Made by a program: the position numbers and the translations under genes. The notes below the pieces were generated by a model, which was not told the origin of the DNA, searched no databases, and was given only the letters and a program-made list of their open reading frames with translations. A DNA stretch of 64,000 bases from a virus, in IMG/VR virus record IMGVR_UViG_3300027759_000063, positions 35,594-99,593 of that record. One strand, 5' to 3'. This document shows positions 22,866 to 30,754 of the stretch, in pieces; within the stretch, counting starts at the first letter, position 1; every line of letters begins with the position of its first letter.

Positions 22866-23977
22866 AGTTGCGCAAACTTACCAGCGGTGTCAGGATGATA
22901 CCGGGTTTCATTATCGTGTATGTGCTGGCGAAACTGCTGTGCAATTCTGCCACGTGCTTGTGCTACTGAATTGTAATTGCCTAATGCTTGATCAAAAAAC
23001 TGATGTTCAGCTGGTGTAGCAATGTTCATGGTATAGAACCGTTCAATCTCTTGTGCAGCCAATTCAGCCACCCGAGGACCATGCAAGAAAGGATCAAGGT
23101 ATTCGGGTTGAAACAAGTTTTGCCATAACACAGTGGCGCCTGCATCTTGCACAAACTGTCTAAACTCACAGATGCGTGTGGCATTGTACATGTTGTACAC
23201 TGCATGAACACCACCCCATTGGCCTTGTGACTTCATTAGGCCTTGTATAGTCTTCAAGTTCTCTTGCAACACAGTCCAGTTGCCGCCGTGACGCACATAT
23301 TCAAAGCGATCCGCAATGTTGTCAAAGCTCATGCTCCAGCCCACTCGCTTGCGTTCGGCCAGCTTGCGGAATATCCGGTTGATCTGCAGATCCACATTCA
23401 AGTTGGTAATCAGGGTCACAATGGCAGTGTCTGGGATCACATCCAGCAGTCGGTTGTTTTCGGGCAACAACAGTGGCTCGCCACCTACCAAGGCAACTTC
23501 ATGTATGTGTTCATAGTGCTGTTCAATAAAGTCACACACCTGTTCATAGTAAGGCCTTGCACCAGACTTAAACGGTATGTTTTTGATTCCTGCCCATTTT
23601 GAACTGCATGCTTCGCCACAATAGTTGCAACTCAGGTTGCATGTGGTGTTCCAACGCACATCTACTATAACAGGATAGTGATACTGATCACCTGCGGCGG
23701 CATAATCAAAATCAGGATTAACATTGTTGTGCCAGGCACGTTCTGAATCTGCACCAAAGCGTTCGGCACGAACACAGTTAGAGCAATAGTCATGCGCTTG
23801 CCCTTGTGAGAGACTGGTGCGTATTTCTGCCATCAAGTCGGAATTGAGTACTTGTTCTATTGACTGTGAGTTGAGGTTGCCCAGCATGTTGGGGTTGCCA
23901 GCACAGCAGGTTTTAACATCGCCACGGGGATTGATATGCAGGCCACGCCAGGGCGCAGCACAGTAGAAATTGCTCAT
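22838..23977 (-). CDS. Radical SAM protein, twitch/SPASM type (copy 2)
   Basis: A 379-residue radical SAM enzyme with CNLSCNYC (C113, C117, C120), LVGGEPLL near 163-170, and an N-terminal Cys-rich part (YCAAPWRGL; TCCAG; YCSNC near 65-68). The core segment WSMSFDNIADRFEYVRHGG is nearly the same as in copy 1, and both open with a C-x-A/P-PW motif, so they are paralogues. A TAAATA box four bases before the ATG suggests late, possibly leaderless, expression as first gene of the cassette. Substrate unknown; an in-trans modification of a phage or host peptide or glycan is possible. Confidence 0.88.
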   Translation of the reverse strand: MSNFYCAAPWRGLHINPRGDVKTCCAGNPNMLGNLNSQSIEQVLNSDLMAEIRTSLSQGQAHDYCSNCVRAERFGADSERAWHNNVNPDFDYAAAGDQYHYPVIVDVRWNTTCNLSCNYCGEACSSKWAGIKNIPFKSGARPYYEQVCDFIEQHYEHIHEVALVGGEPLLLPENNRLLDVIPDTAIVTLITNLNVDLQINRIFRKLAERKRVGWSMSFDNIADRFEYVRHGGNWTVLQENLKTIQGLMKSQGQWGGVHAVYNMYNATRICEFRQFVQDAGATVLWQNLFQPEYLDPFLHGPRVAELAAQEIERFYTMNIATPAEHQFFDQALGNYNSVAQARGRIAQQFRQHIHDNETRYHPDTAGKFAQLWPEIAQCL

Positions 23978-23981
23978 GCCT

Positions 23982-23989
23982 TATTTACG
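23982..23989 (-). promoter_or_regulatory. Late-promoter-like box abutting radical SAM start
   Basis: Minus-strand CGTAAATA, then AGGC, then ATG at 23977. Differs from TATAAATA at the first two bases. It is the only clear promoter candidate for the radical SAM/2OG/SGNH/terminase unit. Confidence 0.4.
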
Positions 23990-23995
23990 GCAGTG

Positions 23996-24433
23996 TTATT
24001 GACACCAACTTGTTTTGGCTTCGCCGTAGTATTCTCTGGCATAGCCATTGGCAATCAACATTTGACGCAGGCTTTGCCCGTTGAGTATGACATCGCCCAA
24101 CACACGCCCGCCATACTTGTCCCAGTCCATGAGCACAATTTGGCGTTGTGTGGCTTGTGCAATAGCATTTTTAGTAAATGCTGTGGCTGCTTGACCACGC
24201 TCATTTTCACTCTCGCACTGTGCTCGGTGCCCTTTTTCAGGAGTGTCCACACCAAACACACGGATGCTGAGTTCTTTCTTCAGTGGGTCTGGCAGGAACG
24301 GTGCGTGGAATGCCACTGTGTCCCCATCAATCACCCGAGTGATTTGTGCGTCATATGTGACACCAGGCTTTTGTTTGCCTTGGGCTATGGCCAACGCAGG
24401 AACAATGAGTAAGAGTAGGATGAGTTTTTTCAT
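23996..24433 (-). CDS. Secreted thermonuclease-like (SNase) protein
   Basis: A 145-residue protein. It has a signal peptide (MKKLILLLLIVPALAIAQ, with an A-x-A cleavage context) and then a staphylococcal-nuclease fold: TRVIDGDTV near 32-40, IRVFGVDTPE near 57-66, RGQAATAF, and DKYGGRVLGDV. These carry the usual Ca2+-binding Asp residues and catalytic Arg/Glu. It would cut DNA or RNA in the periplasm or outside. In a phage this might clear extracellular DNA, degrade host or competitor DNA at entry, or be packaged. It lies between a fibre gene and the radical SAM cassette, which is unusual for T4-like phages. Cys78 and Cys144 could form a disulfide. Confidence 0.87.
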   Translation of the reverse strand: MKKLILLLLIVPALAIAQGKQKPGVTYDAQITRVIDGDTVAFHAPFLPDPLKKELSIRVFGVDTPEKGHRAQCESENERGQAATAFTKNAIAQATQRQIVLMDWDKYGGRVLGDVILNGQSLRQMLIANGYAREYYGEAKTSWCQ

Positions 24434-24442
24434 GTTGAAATT

Positions 24443-25441
24443 TTAAGTTGTTATAACAATAATCTCACCTGTGGTGGGATTGTAGTACATGGGTGAGAAT
24501 CCTGCAGGTATTGAGCCTGCAGTTGGCGCGGCAAAAGTCACACTGGTCACTGCTCGCACAGGTTTCACTGTGAATGTGTTGGCAGTGGTTTGATTCAAGT
24601 TGGCGTTTGTAGCGTTTATAATGATTGAATTGTTGGCTTGTGAGGTGCGACCAGCAAGGTAGCCAACAGCTACTGAATAGTTACCTTGTCCTGTTTCGGC
24701 TGCACCTGTTCCAATGGCCACTGCTTGAGTACCTTGTGAAGTTAAGCCGGCATTTTGACCAATAGCCACTGATTGAGTACCTTGTAACGCGGCTCCGGCC
24801 TGCGTACCAATGGCTATTGTGTTGTTTCCTTGTCCCCCGGCACCATAGCCTACGGCCACTGCATTGATACCTTGATTGGTTAATCCAGCAATTGCACCAA
24901 TAGCCACTGCATTTTCACCCTGAAGGGTTTCACCAGCCCGACTGCCAACGGCTACTGAATTTATACCTTGGGTGCTATATCCGGCATTATTTCCAACTGC
25001 TACCGCGCCAACACCTTGTGAGGTTACAGCAGAACGCACACCAACAGCCACTGCATTATTGCCTTGTGACGCGGCTCCAGCCTGCGTACCAATGGCCACT
25101 GTATCTATGCCTTGTGCGTTGCCGGCCGCGTAGCCAATGGCCACTGAGAAGTTACCTTGAACAATGCCAGCATTGGTTCCCAGGGCTATCTTACTAGGAC
25201 CACTGGCATTGTTTTTATCGCCCAATGTAGCCCAGGTTGTTGCAACAGCTGATGCCACCAGGGTCAATTGACCAACGTTGTTACCTACATATAACAACGG
25301 CGGATCTGTTTCAAGATTTACTACAAGTTCGCCTGGTCTAGCATTGCCGTCATAGTTGACCAGCGTTACTTGAGCATTGTCCTTCATTGCGGCACGGCTA
25401 ATGCCTGTGATGTTGTCGTATGGTGGGGGTGGATTGGCCAT
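24443..25441 (-). CDS. Fibre protein with YadA-head-like repeats
   Basis: A 332-residue protein. After an N-terminal beta domain (ELVVNLETDPPLLYVGN) there are about 12 repeats of about 16 residues with the pattern QG-x-x-AVAIG-x-x-AG, from about residue 80 to 270. This matches the left-handed beta-roll of trimeric autotransporter heads (YadA/Hep_Hag). A short beta-rich C-terminus follows (FSPMYYNPTTGEIIVITT). It is probably a trimeric receptor-binding or decoration fibre. A CTAAATA box lies upstream and a weak TAGGA ribosome site precedes the ATG. The repeats at DNA level are only partly conserved, so the array is old or selected to diverge. Confidence 0.8.
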   Translation of the reverse strand: MANPPPPYDNITGISRAAMKDNAQVTLVNYDGNARPGELVVNLETDPPLLYVGNNVGQLTLVASAVATTWATLGDKNNASGPSKIALGTNAGIVQGNFSVAIGYAAGNAQGIDTVAIGTQAGAASQGNNAVAVGVRSAVTSQGVGAVAVGNNAGYSTQGINSVAVGSRAGETLQGENAVAIGAIAGLTNQGINAVAVGYGAGGQGNNTIAIGTQAGAALQGTQSVAIGQNAGLTSQGTQAVAIGTGAAETGQGNYSVAVGYLAGRTSQANNSIIINATNANLNQTTANTFTVKPVRAVTSVTFAAPTAGSIPAGFSPMYYNPTTGEIIVITT

Positions 25442-25503
25442 GTTCTAAATATTCCTAGTTAGAGTATTTAGCAAAAACGCACTGTTGTTAAACTGCGGAA
25501 GAT

Positions 25504-25890
25504 TTAACGAGGGTATCCAGCAAATGCCCGTACAGGACTTTGTTTCTGCACAGATGCAGGTTCCAGGCTGTTTGGTGTGCTGATTTGTACTTTTTTAACA
25601 GGCAAACCAGCCATTTTCAATGCTTGATCAATTATGGGTTCAACACTGGCATTGAATCCACCAACCACTGCTTCTTCCCCAAACGCAGCCTTGGGCGACC
25701 AAGCCGGCAACTTAGCAGTGATGCCATCTGTGCCGGCGTCACTTCTGGCACGGGCCATGGCCACACCCAGTCGATAGATCTGATATGGATCGCTGGACTG
25801 TACTCCGGGCAATGTGAACACATGGTTCATGGGATCTGCTTGCTCAGGAGGCAGTGTTGTTTCTTCAGTGATAAACTCTCTGGCTCTCAT
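25504..25890 (-). CDS. Small head-associated-type protein, MRAREF family (copy 1)
   Basis: A 128-residue protein that begins MRAREFITEE and ends SPVRAFAGYPR. The neighbour upstream begins MRATEFVAED and ends SPVKAFAGYPR. The middle portions differ, so the pair shares terminal tags around different centres. The MRAREF-type N-terminus is recurrent in aquatic T4-like phage virion-associated proteins, where the E-x-x-E-like site may be cut by the prohead protease. Its start overlaps the neighbour's stop as ATGA. Function unknown; virion association is inferred. Confidence 0.75.
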   Translation of the reverse strand: MRAREFITEETTLPPEQADPMNHVFTLPGVQSSDPYQIYRLGVAMARARSDAGTDGITAKLPAWSPKAAFGEEAVVGGFNASVEPIIDQALKMAGLPVKKVQISTPNSLEPASVQKQSPVRAFAGYPR

Positions 25891-26258
25891 CTGGGATAGC
25901 CCGCAAATGCTTTTACAGGACTGCTTGTGTTCACAGCAGGATGTTCTTGACTGCGGAGGTCACCGTGATTTAAATCTTCATGATGACTGCCCACAGCCTT
26001 GTAGGCCATTTTCATCATGTCTTGTTCTTCAGGGGTATACGGTGCGGCAATGTTGTTGCGTCCTGCCCAACTCTCGCCATCTATTTCAGGTACAAATGTG
26101 CCATCTGTTGAGGCCACAGCCATCATGATACGATTGAGTTCATACACACGGTCAGCAAATTGCGCATCACGAAACTTGTTCAAGCCCACTGTGCCTATGT
26201 CAAGTCGTTTGCTAATTTTGCCAACTTTGTCTTCAGCAACAAACTCTGTGGCTCTCAC
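25887..26258 (-). CDS. Small head-associated-type protein, MRAREF family (copy 2)
   Basis: A 123-residue product starting at GTG 26258, since the initiator codon on the minus strand is GTG (GTGAGAGCC). It begins MRATEFVAED and ends SPVKAFAGYPR, mirroring the next gene at both ends. The centre (LNKFRDAQFADRVYELN, YTPEEQDMMKMAYKAVG) is helical and may be a small cytoplasmic or capsid-internal protein. Translation is coupled to both neighbours (CAGTG after the previous TAA; ATGA to the next). No enzyme motif. Confidence 0.72.
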   Translation of the reverse strand: MRATEFVAEDKVGKISKRLDIGTVGLNKFRDAQFADRVYELNRIMMAVASTDGTFVPEIDGESWAGRNNIAAPYTPEEQDMMKMAYKAVGSHHEDLNHGDLRSQEHPAVNTSSPVKAFAGYPR

Positions 26259-26260
26259 TG

Positions 26261-26587
26261 TTAAATTCCGTTGCTGCCTGCTGTGGCACTTGTGGCTGTG
26301 CCCAATGCGACGGCTGAAAAATTCGTGCCGGTTATGATCAAATAGTTGCCTGCGCCCACATAAATCTCTGTAGTAGTTCCGTTGGGCACACTTACTGCAT
26401 TGGCATATAGATTGCCAACTGCGCCAGCGCCCATGCTGGCATTGGCAGGTGTGCCATTTGCCTGTTGATAAGTCAACTGCACAGCTTGAACTTGATAGGT
26501 AACATTGTTACTTTCAGAATTGATCTGTGCTTTGTCTGTGGTCCACAACACATTGCCTGCTGTGTCTTTGACTACTTGAACAGCCAT
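26261..26587 (-). CDS. Small beta-rich structural protein
   Basis: A 108-residue Gly/Ala/Thr/Asn-rich protein (MAVQVVKDTAGNVLWTTD) with alternating hydrophobic residues (TTEIYVGAGNYLIITGT) as in small phage capsid-decoration or tail beta-sandwich proteins. The ATG overlaps the upstream stop by one base (TAATG), with AAGGTGA before it. It sits in a run of virion genes. No close family recognised. Confidence 0.65.
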   Translation of the reverse strand: MAVQVVKDTAGNVLWTTDKAQINSESNNVTYQVQAVQLTYQQANGTPANASMGAGAVGNLYANAVSVPNGTTTEIYVGAGNYLIITGTNFSAVALGTATSATAGSNGI

Positions 26588-26775
26588 TATTGATCACCTT
26601 CAGGGTTGGAGACTATGGGTTGAAATATTTCTCGTGCTTGGTACATTACACCTGGAATTTCCACAGGTGTTTGTTTCACGCTGGGCACAGCAGGTGGCAC
26701 ATAATTGTTGGCATTGCGCTGAGAAATTTCTGCTGCTACTTCACTGTAGGGTCTCATCATGTTGTTTGAACTCAT
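26587..26775 (-). CDS. Small protein of the virion gene run (62 aa)
   Basis: The start is set at ATG 26775, which follows AAAGGAT, and lies four bases after the end of the 790-residue gene. A longer frame to 26877 lies inside that gene and is rejected. The 62-residue product (MSSNNMMRPYSEVAAEI) is polar and Pro-rich (PPAVPSVKQTPVEIPG), probably extended or disordered. Unknown function. Confidence 0.65.
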   Translation of the reverse strand: MSSNNMMRPYSEVAAEISQRNANNYVPPAVPSVKQTPVEIPGVMYQAREIFQPIVSNPEGDQ

Positions 26776-26779
26776 GTTA

Positions 26780-29152
26780 TTATCCTTTGTATGCTTGCCA
26801 CTGGTTGGTGAGAGCAAAAATGCTTTCATCAATATCTTTTTTCTTGATTGCATTTGTTCCTGGAATGGTGTCACCAATTTTTACATCATCGTCTTTGAGT
26901 CCTTTGGTGAACAAGTTGCCTTCTTCAGTTTTTTGTTCGTCCATGGGCTTTTTCTTTACGCCTGCAATTTCCATCATTCTGCGAATGCTTTCTTTTACTG
27001 TGTCTTCTTCTTCGTCGGCATCAGCAGCAGCGTCTTTCATGGACTCTTCTTTGTCGCCGTCCTTGTCAAGATCAATGTAATCAGGCTTGGCTGCTTCTGC
27101 AAGTCCGGCCATTTCCATCATTCTACGCAAGGCATCTTCATCTTGTGTGTGCGCAGCCACAACAGGCACAGTGGTTTGTCCATCACCTGCAACGTCTGTC
27201 TTGGGCCTGTTCAAGCCACCTGCATAGCCAAAGTTGTTGTCAGCCTGTTCAGTGTTGGTGGGATAGTCTGGAGCATTGTCGTCCACTGCTTCTTGTACAT
27301 CGCCGCAACCACAGTCTGGCATGCCGCATGTGGCACATGGCTCTTCACCATGTGAGTGCATGTCGCCACCGTGTGCATCTCCGCTGCCAAGCCCGGCGTT
27401 CTTCAGCATTATGCCCAGTTTCAGTGCGTCTTCATCTGTGGCAGTTATGGTCAAACTTTTTCCACCTTCGGTTGAGTCACTCATGTTGATGGTCATTGAT
27501 TCGGCAATCATGTTTTCTAATTCACGATTCATTGAATCGTAAATGCCTTTGCCAACCATGCCGGCGCCGCCGCTTTTGGCAGCAGAACTTGTGGCAACTG
27601 AACCACTAGTGGTTGACTCTTCAACATCTTCCTCTTTCTTTTTGCTCTTGGCCTTGTCAGGCAAGCCTTTGTGTTTGGTCTTGGCAAAATCTTCAACGTC
27701 TTTTGGCTTCATGGTGCTGGCAACTTTTTTAAGTTCTTTGCTGGCGCCCTTGACCTTTTCACCTTTTTGCATGGCATGTGCCATGCCCATGAACTTTTGT
27801 TGTTGCTTGCTTACTGCTTTTTCAGCAATGGGTTCTTCTTCATCATCTTCTTCTTGATTCTGCATGTACTCGTCGATAGAGATCATCATGCCTTCGATCT
27901 TGGACAACTTTGATTGTACCCATTCTGGCAAGTTGTCGTTGTCACCCAACACTTTGCTCAAGGCCTGCGCATGACGCACAATGGTCTTGATGTCATCTTT
28001 GGCCATGTCGCCTTCTTGATCGTATTCGCCTTGATCACGGATGTCTACTTCGCCTTCTTTGGTCATCAACTTGGAACGACCGCTGGGTCCTTTGGCACCA
28101 ATGGCGCCTTTGGTACCTTTTGGACGTCCACGTCCACGCGGTCCTGCTTGTGTGTCAGAATCATCATCTGCGCCAACACTATTGCCTTGGTCGTCTACTC
28201 TGCGTGTTACCATACGGCCTGTGGCAGTATGTTTGATGTCGTGTTTGTGACCGCGTTCAATGCTGCCAACTTTAGGAGCAGCAGCTCTTGGTGTGCTCAT
28301 GTCAAATGCAGTGCCTTTGGATTTTTCTTCATCCATCTCAGCATTACGACCTTTGCCGCCGCCCAGGGCTTTACGCATGGCTTCAGCGGCCACGTCACCC
28401 AGCATTTCGTCAACTTCTTTTTTGGCATTGGCAATTTTGTCAGCAAAGTTAGGCTTCTTGCCTGTTGGTGGCACGCCTGCTTTGCGTTGTACATCCTTAC
28501 GCATGTCTTCGTCCGAGCCATGGCCAACCAGTCGGTTGACGCCGCCGGCAACTTTCTTGCCAATCTTTTTGACTGTGTCCATTGGACCTTCTTCCATCTG
28601 TCCACGATAATCGTATTTTGCACTCTCTTCACCAGATATGTTAGAAGCCACTGCCTTGCGGTCGTATGTGTGATGTTTCACTGGAATCGCAGGCTTGGTA
28701 CCAGTACCTGACACTTTTGGTGGGTTGGCAGCGTTTATAGCATCAACCTTGGCGTCGTCATGATAAGGGTCGCCCCACATTTCATTAACTTCTTCATTGT
28801 CATACTGATTTAATTCTTTGCGGGTCTTCCGCATTGTTTCTGGGCTGGCACCTGCTGCCTTTTTCTGTCGTAGCTTTGCCAAGCCGTCATCGCCAAACTT
28901 TTTGCGGGCCGCCTGAATCCTTGGAAAGCCTTCTTCTTCCAACTTGCCTTGGTCTCCAAGTTTGTTGCGCACAGCACCAGCCACACGCTCGCCAGCAGCC
29001 TTGCTGCCATAGCGTTCGCCAGCATCCTTGGCAATCTTGGCAAAGTTCTTGCCTGGCTTGCCTTCGTCACGCTCGTTCAACTGCTTGTGTGTGACTTCAG
29101 GAGTGGCACGGATGCTGTCTAGTTTTTTGTTTAAATCGTAAAAGAAACTCAT
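26780..29152 (-). CDS. Multi-motif charged protein with AT-hook-like and DUF3008-like segments
   Basis: A 790-residue, mostly disordered, highly charged protein. In order, roughly: a basic Ala/Lys/Arg N-terminus to 130; an AT-hook-like GPRGRGRPKGTKG near 336-348; a KQQQKFMGMAHAMQKGE to TKHKGLPDKAKSK segment near 447-500 resembling DUF3008; a Cys cluster (CATCGMPDCGC, near 603-613) that could bind metal; an EF-hand-like loop (DLDKDGDKEES, near 691-701); and two copies of a [RK]RMMEMAG/RRMMEIAG motif. Such mixtures are found in packaged or core/scaffold proteins of aquatic T4-like phages. It may bind DNA inside the head. Function not established. Confidence 0.72.
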   Translation of the reverse strand: MSFFYDLNKKLDSIRATPEVTHKQLNERDEGKPGKNFAKIAKDAGERYGSKAAGERVAGAVRNKLGDQGKLEEEGFPRIQAARKKFGDDGLAKLRQKKAAGASPETMRKTRKELNQYDNEEVNEMWGDPYHDDAKVDAINAANPPKVSGTGTKPAIPVKHHTYDRKAVASNISGEESAKYDYRGQMEEGPMDTVKKIGKKVAGGVNRLVGHGSDEDMRKDVQRKAGVPPTGKKPNFADKIANAKKEVDEMLGDVAAEAMRKALGGGKGRNAEMDEEKSKGTAFDMSTPRAAAPKVGSIERGHKHDIKHTATGRMVTRRVDDQGNSVGADDDSDTQAGPRGRGRPKGTKGAIGAKGPSGRSKLMTKEGEVDIRDQGEYDQEGDMAKDDIKTIVRHAQALSKVLGDNDNLPEWVQSKLSKIEGMMISIDEYMQNQEEDDEEEPIAEKAVSKQQQKFMGMAHAMQKGEKVKGASKELKKVASTMKPKDVEDFAKTKHKGLPDKAKSKKKEEDVEESTTSGSVATSSAAKSGGAGMVGKGIYDSMNRELENMIAESMTINMSDSTEGGKSLTITATDEDALKLGIMLKNAGLGSGDAHGGDMHSHGEEPCATCGMPDCGCGDVQEAVDDNAPDYPTNTEQADNNFGYAGGLNRPKTDVAGDGQTTVPVVAAHTQDEDALRRMMEMAGLAEAAKPDYIDLDKDGDKEESMKDAAADADEEEDTVKESIRRMMEIAGVKKKPMDEQKTEEGNLFTKGLKDDDVKIGDTIPGTNAIKKKDIDESIFALTNQWQAYKG

Positions 29153-29157
29153 TTGTA

Positions 29158-29766
29158 TTATCCTCGGGGTTGTGCGCCAGTGGCTGGCTTGGGTGGACGA
29201 TTGATCTTGGTCATTGGGCTAGTATCGCCCGTAGCAATATCATTTGTGGTTTTGGCTGCGGGTGTTTTGCCCCCAGCCACGGTGAAGTCTGAACGATAAG
29301 CATTTTTCAACACAGCATGATCATAAGGACCAGTTGCGTAGTCTTTCTTCAATGCACGTTGTTCTGCATCAGGTGCAGGGTAGTCTGTGTCACCCAACAA
29401 GTCTTTGTTTTCAGCATCAATCTTTTCATACTCATCTACCAGCCCATCCACATAAGGTGTGGTCTGCATGATGATGTGATTGGGATCAAAGCCCAACAAC
29501 TGTGCCAATTGTTTGATTTGTGGCTCAATGGCTGGATACCGGAAACTGACATCAAACATGGTGACTGAGTCATTTTTGTTGTTGGGGAAGTCCGTGGGGA
29601 TCACTTGTATAGGGGTGGTCCGGGGATCACCCATCTTTACAGGATCAAATTGATCCAGCTTTTTCTTCAACTGTGACACCAAATCGCCGGGTGGTTTGCC
29701 CAGCAGTTTGATACGATAGTTGTATGTACGTTCGCTTTCAGCGAGGTAATGGGCAAAATTTTTCAT
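29158..29766 (-). CDS. Conserved-type virion/assembly protein, function unknown
   Basis: The start is ATG 29766, preceded by CAGGA; an upstream in-frame start is rejected. The 202-residue product begins MKNFAHYLAESERTYNYRI, has a compact alpha/beta core (FRYPAIEPQIKQLAQLLG, DPNHIIMQTTPYVDG) and a polar low-complexity tail rich in Pro, Thr and Gly. The N-terminal MK-F-x-x-Y-L-x-E motif resembles the tags on other head-region proteins here and may be a prohead-protease or assembly signal. It lies between gp16 and the 790-residue protein. No enzymatic motif. Confidence 0.72.
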   Translation of the reverse strand: MKNFAHYLAESERTYNYRIKLLGKPPGDLVSQLKKKLDQFDPVKMGDPRTTPIQVIPTDFPNNKNDSVTMFDVSFRYPAIEPQIKQLAQLLGFDPNHIIMQTTPYVDGLVDEYEKIDAENKDLLGDTDYPAPDAEQRALKKDYATGPYDHAVLKNAYRSDFTVAGGKTPAAKTTNDIATGDTSPMTKINRPPKPATGAQPRG

Positions 29767-29786
29767 ATCAGGTTCCTGTAACATAT

Positions 29787-30308
29787 TTATTCTTTTTTAT
29801 CTTTTTGATTGTTGCCGGCCAGCAGTCGATCCAGCAGATCATTACGGCTCAACACCATGCCCTGTGCTGTTTGCATGGTTTCTGGATCACCAACGGTGGC
29901 GGCTTTGGCATCTATAACTTGTTGTTGTTGATCTAATCGCATCTTTTTCATCTGCAGATCAATCATCTTCAGCTTCTTGTCCAACTTGGCTGTTTTGGCT
30001 GTGATTGCATGCCCCAGCATGTTGCTGGCCACTGAGAAGATTTCGCTGGCAAATCTTGAATCAACTTGCATGCCCAGATCCATGAGATCTTTGTAGCTGT
30101 CTTTGGCCAGTTCGGCCAAGCCGTCCATTTCCTCATCACTGCTTTCAAGTCCACGCACACCAGGCAAGGCAGCATCTACTTTGTCTATGTTTTCGTCTAG
30201 GATTTGCAGTTGGCTACGCAGGTCTTCCACAGGGAGTGATCCAGCATCCGCCTCAGGGGCATCTTCAGCAGGGAGTAGTTCAAAAAGTTCTTCGAGTTTA
30301 CGAGTCAT
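29787..30308 (-). CDS. 16: Terminase small subunit, gp16-like (probable)
   Basis: A 173-residue acidic-then-basic helical protein (MTRKLEELFELLPAEDAPE, later LGHAITAKTAKLDKKLKMID and QMKKMRLDQQQQ). The long central coiled-coil-like helices and a Met/Gln-rich tail resemble gp16 small terminases of T4-like phages, which form rings that recognise DNA and stimulate gp17. It lies beside the head-completion gene gp4. A perfect TATAAATA box ends 4 nt before its ATG, so it may be made from a leaderless late mRNA. Assignment rests on size, helix pattern and place rather than a catalytic motif. Confidence 0.65.
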   Translation of the reverse strand: MTRKLEELFELLPAEDAPEADAGSLPVEDLRSQLQILDENIDKVDAALPGVRGLESSDEEMDGLAELAKDSYKDLMDLGMQVDSRFASEIFSVASNMLGHAITAKTAKLDKKLKMIDLQMKKMRLDQQQQVIDAKAATVGDPETMQTAQGMVLSRNDLLDRLLAGNNQKDKKE

Positions 30309-30312
30309 GCCC

Positions 30313-30320
30313 TATTTATA
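30313..30320 (-). promoter_or_regulatory. T4-type late promoter box abutting gp16 start
   Basis: Exact TATAAATA on the minus strand, then GGGC, then ATG at 30308. The expected start of transcription falls on or next to the ATG. Confidence 0.65.
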
Positions 30321-30322
30321 GG

Positions 30323-30754
30323 TCACGCCCGACCGTTGTGAAACATATCGTTCTCGGTAATAACCCTAAAAGTTAGGCCGTTGTTTCTGGCCCACTTGGT
30401 TGCAGCGTCCCATTTGGCATAGTTAATGGCCACAACGGCACGATCTCGGTTGCTCATTTTTGATTCGATCACACTCTGCTTTTTGGGTTTGATTTCGATC
30501 AACTCAGCCTTTACGGTGTTGTTACGGGTTCGATAAGTGATCAAGAAATCTGGAATGTACTGTGTGATCTTGCCTGTGAGTGGATGACGATAGGGAATAG
30601 CAATGCTTTCTGACGCCCACTGCAACACATTGTCATTGGTGTCGCAAAACTTCATAAAGCTCAGTTCCCAGCCAGATCTGTAACGCGGTGTGCCGTTGCC
30701 CGCATATTTCTCACGGTTGATCACAGTATAAGGACCTTGTGCCCAGTGGCTCAT
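30323..30754 (-). CDS. 4: Head completion protein gp4-like
   Basis: A 143-residue protein with the gp4 signature: YRSGWELSFMKFCDTND, then a Trp-containing WASESIAIPYRHP, PDFLITYRT, and the nuclease-like ELIEIKPKKQ segment followed by a helical AINYAKWDAATKWARNNG and FRVITEND. T4 gp4 is needed to complete the head after packaging and has a PD-(D/E)xK-like fold; the PDF...E-x-K residues are present here. Overlaps its neighbour as ATGA. Confidence 0.87.
   Translation of the reverse strand: MSHWAQGPYTVINREKYAGNGTPRYRSGWELSFMKFCDTNDNVLQWASESIAIPYRHPLTGKITQYIPDFLITYRTRNNTVKAELIEIKPKKQSVIESKMSNRDRAVVAINYAKWDAATKWARNNGLTFRVITENDMFHNGRA

Noticed and set aside
21157-23977. Reading the radical SAM/2OG cassette as a queuosine or 7-deazaguanine DNA-modification pathway
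   Set aside because: No QueC/QueD/FolE-like neighbours and the twitch/SPASM features differ from QueE; substrate left open.
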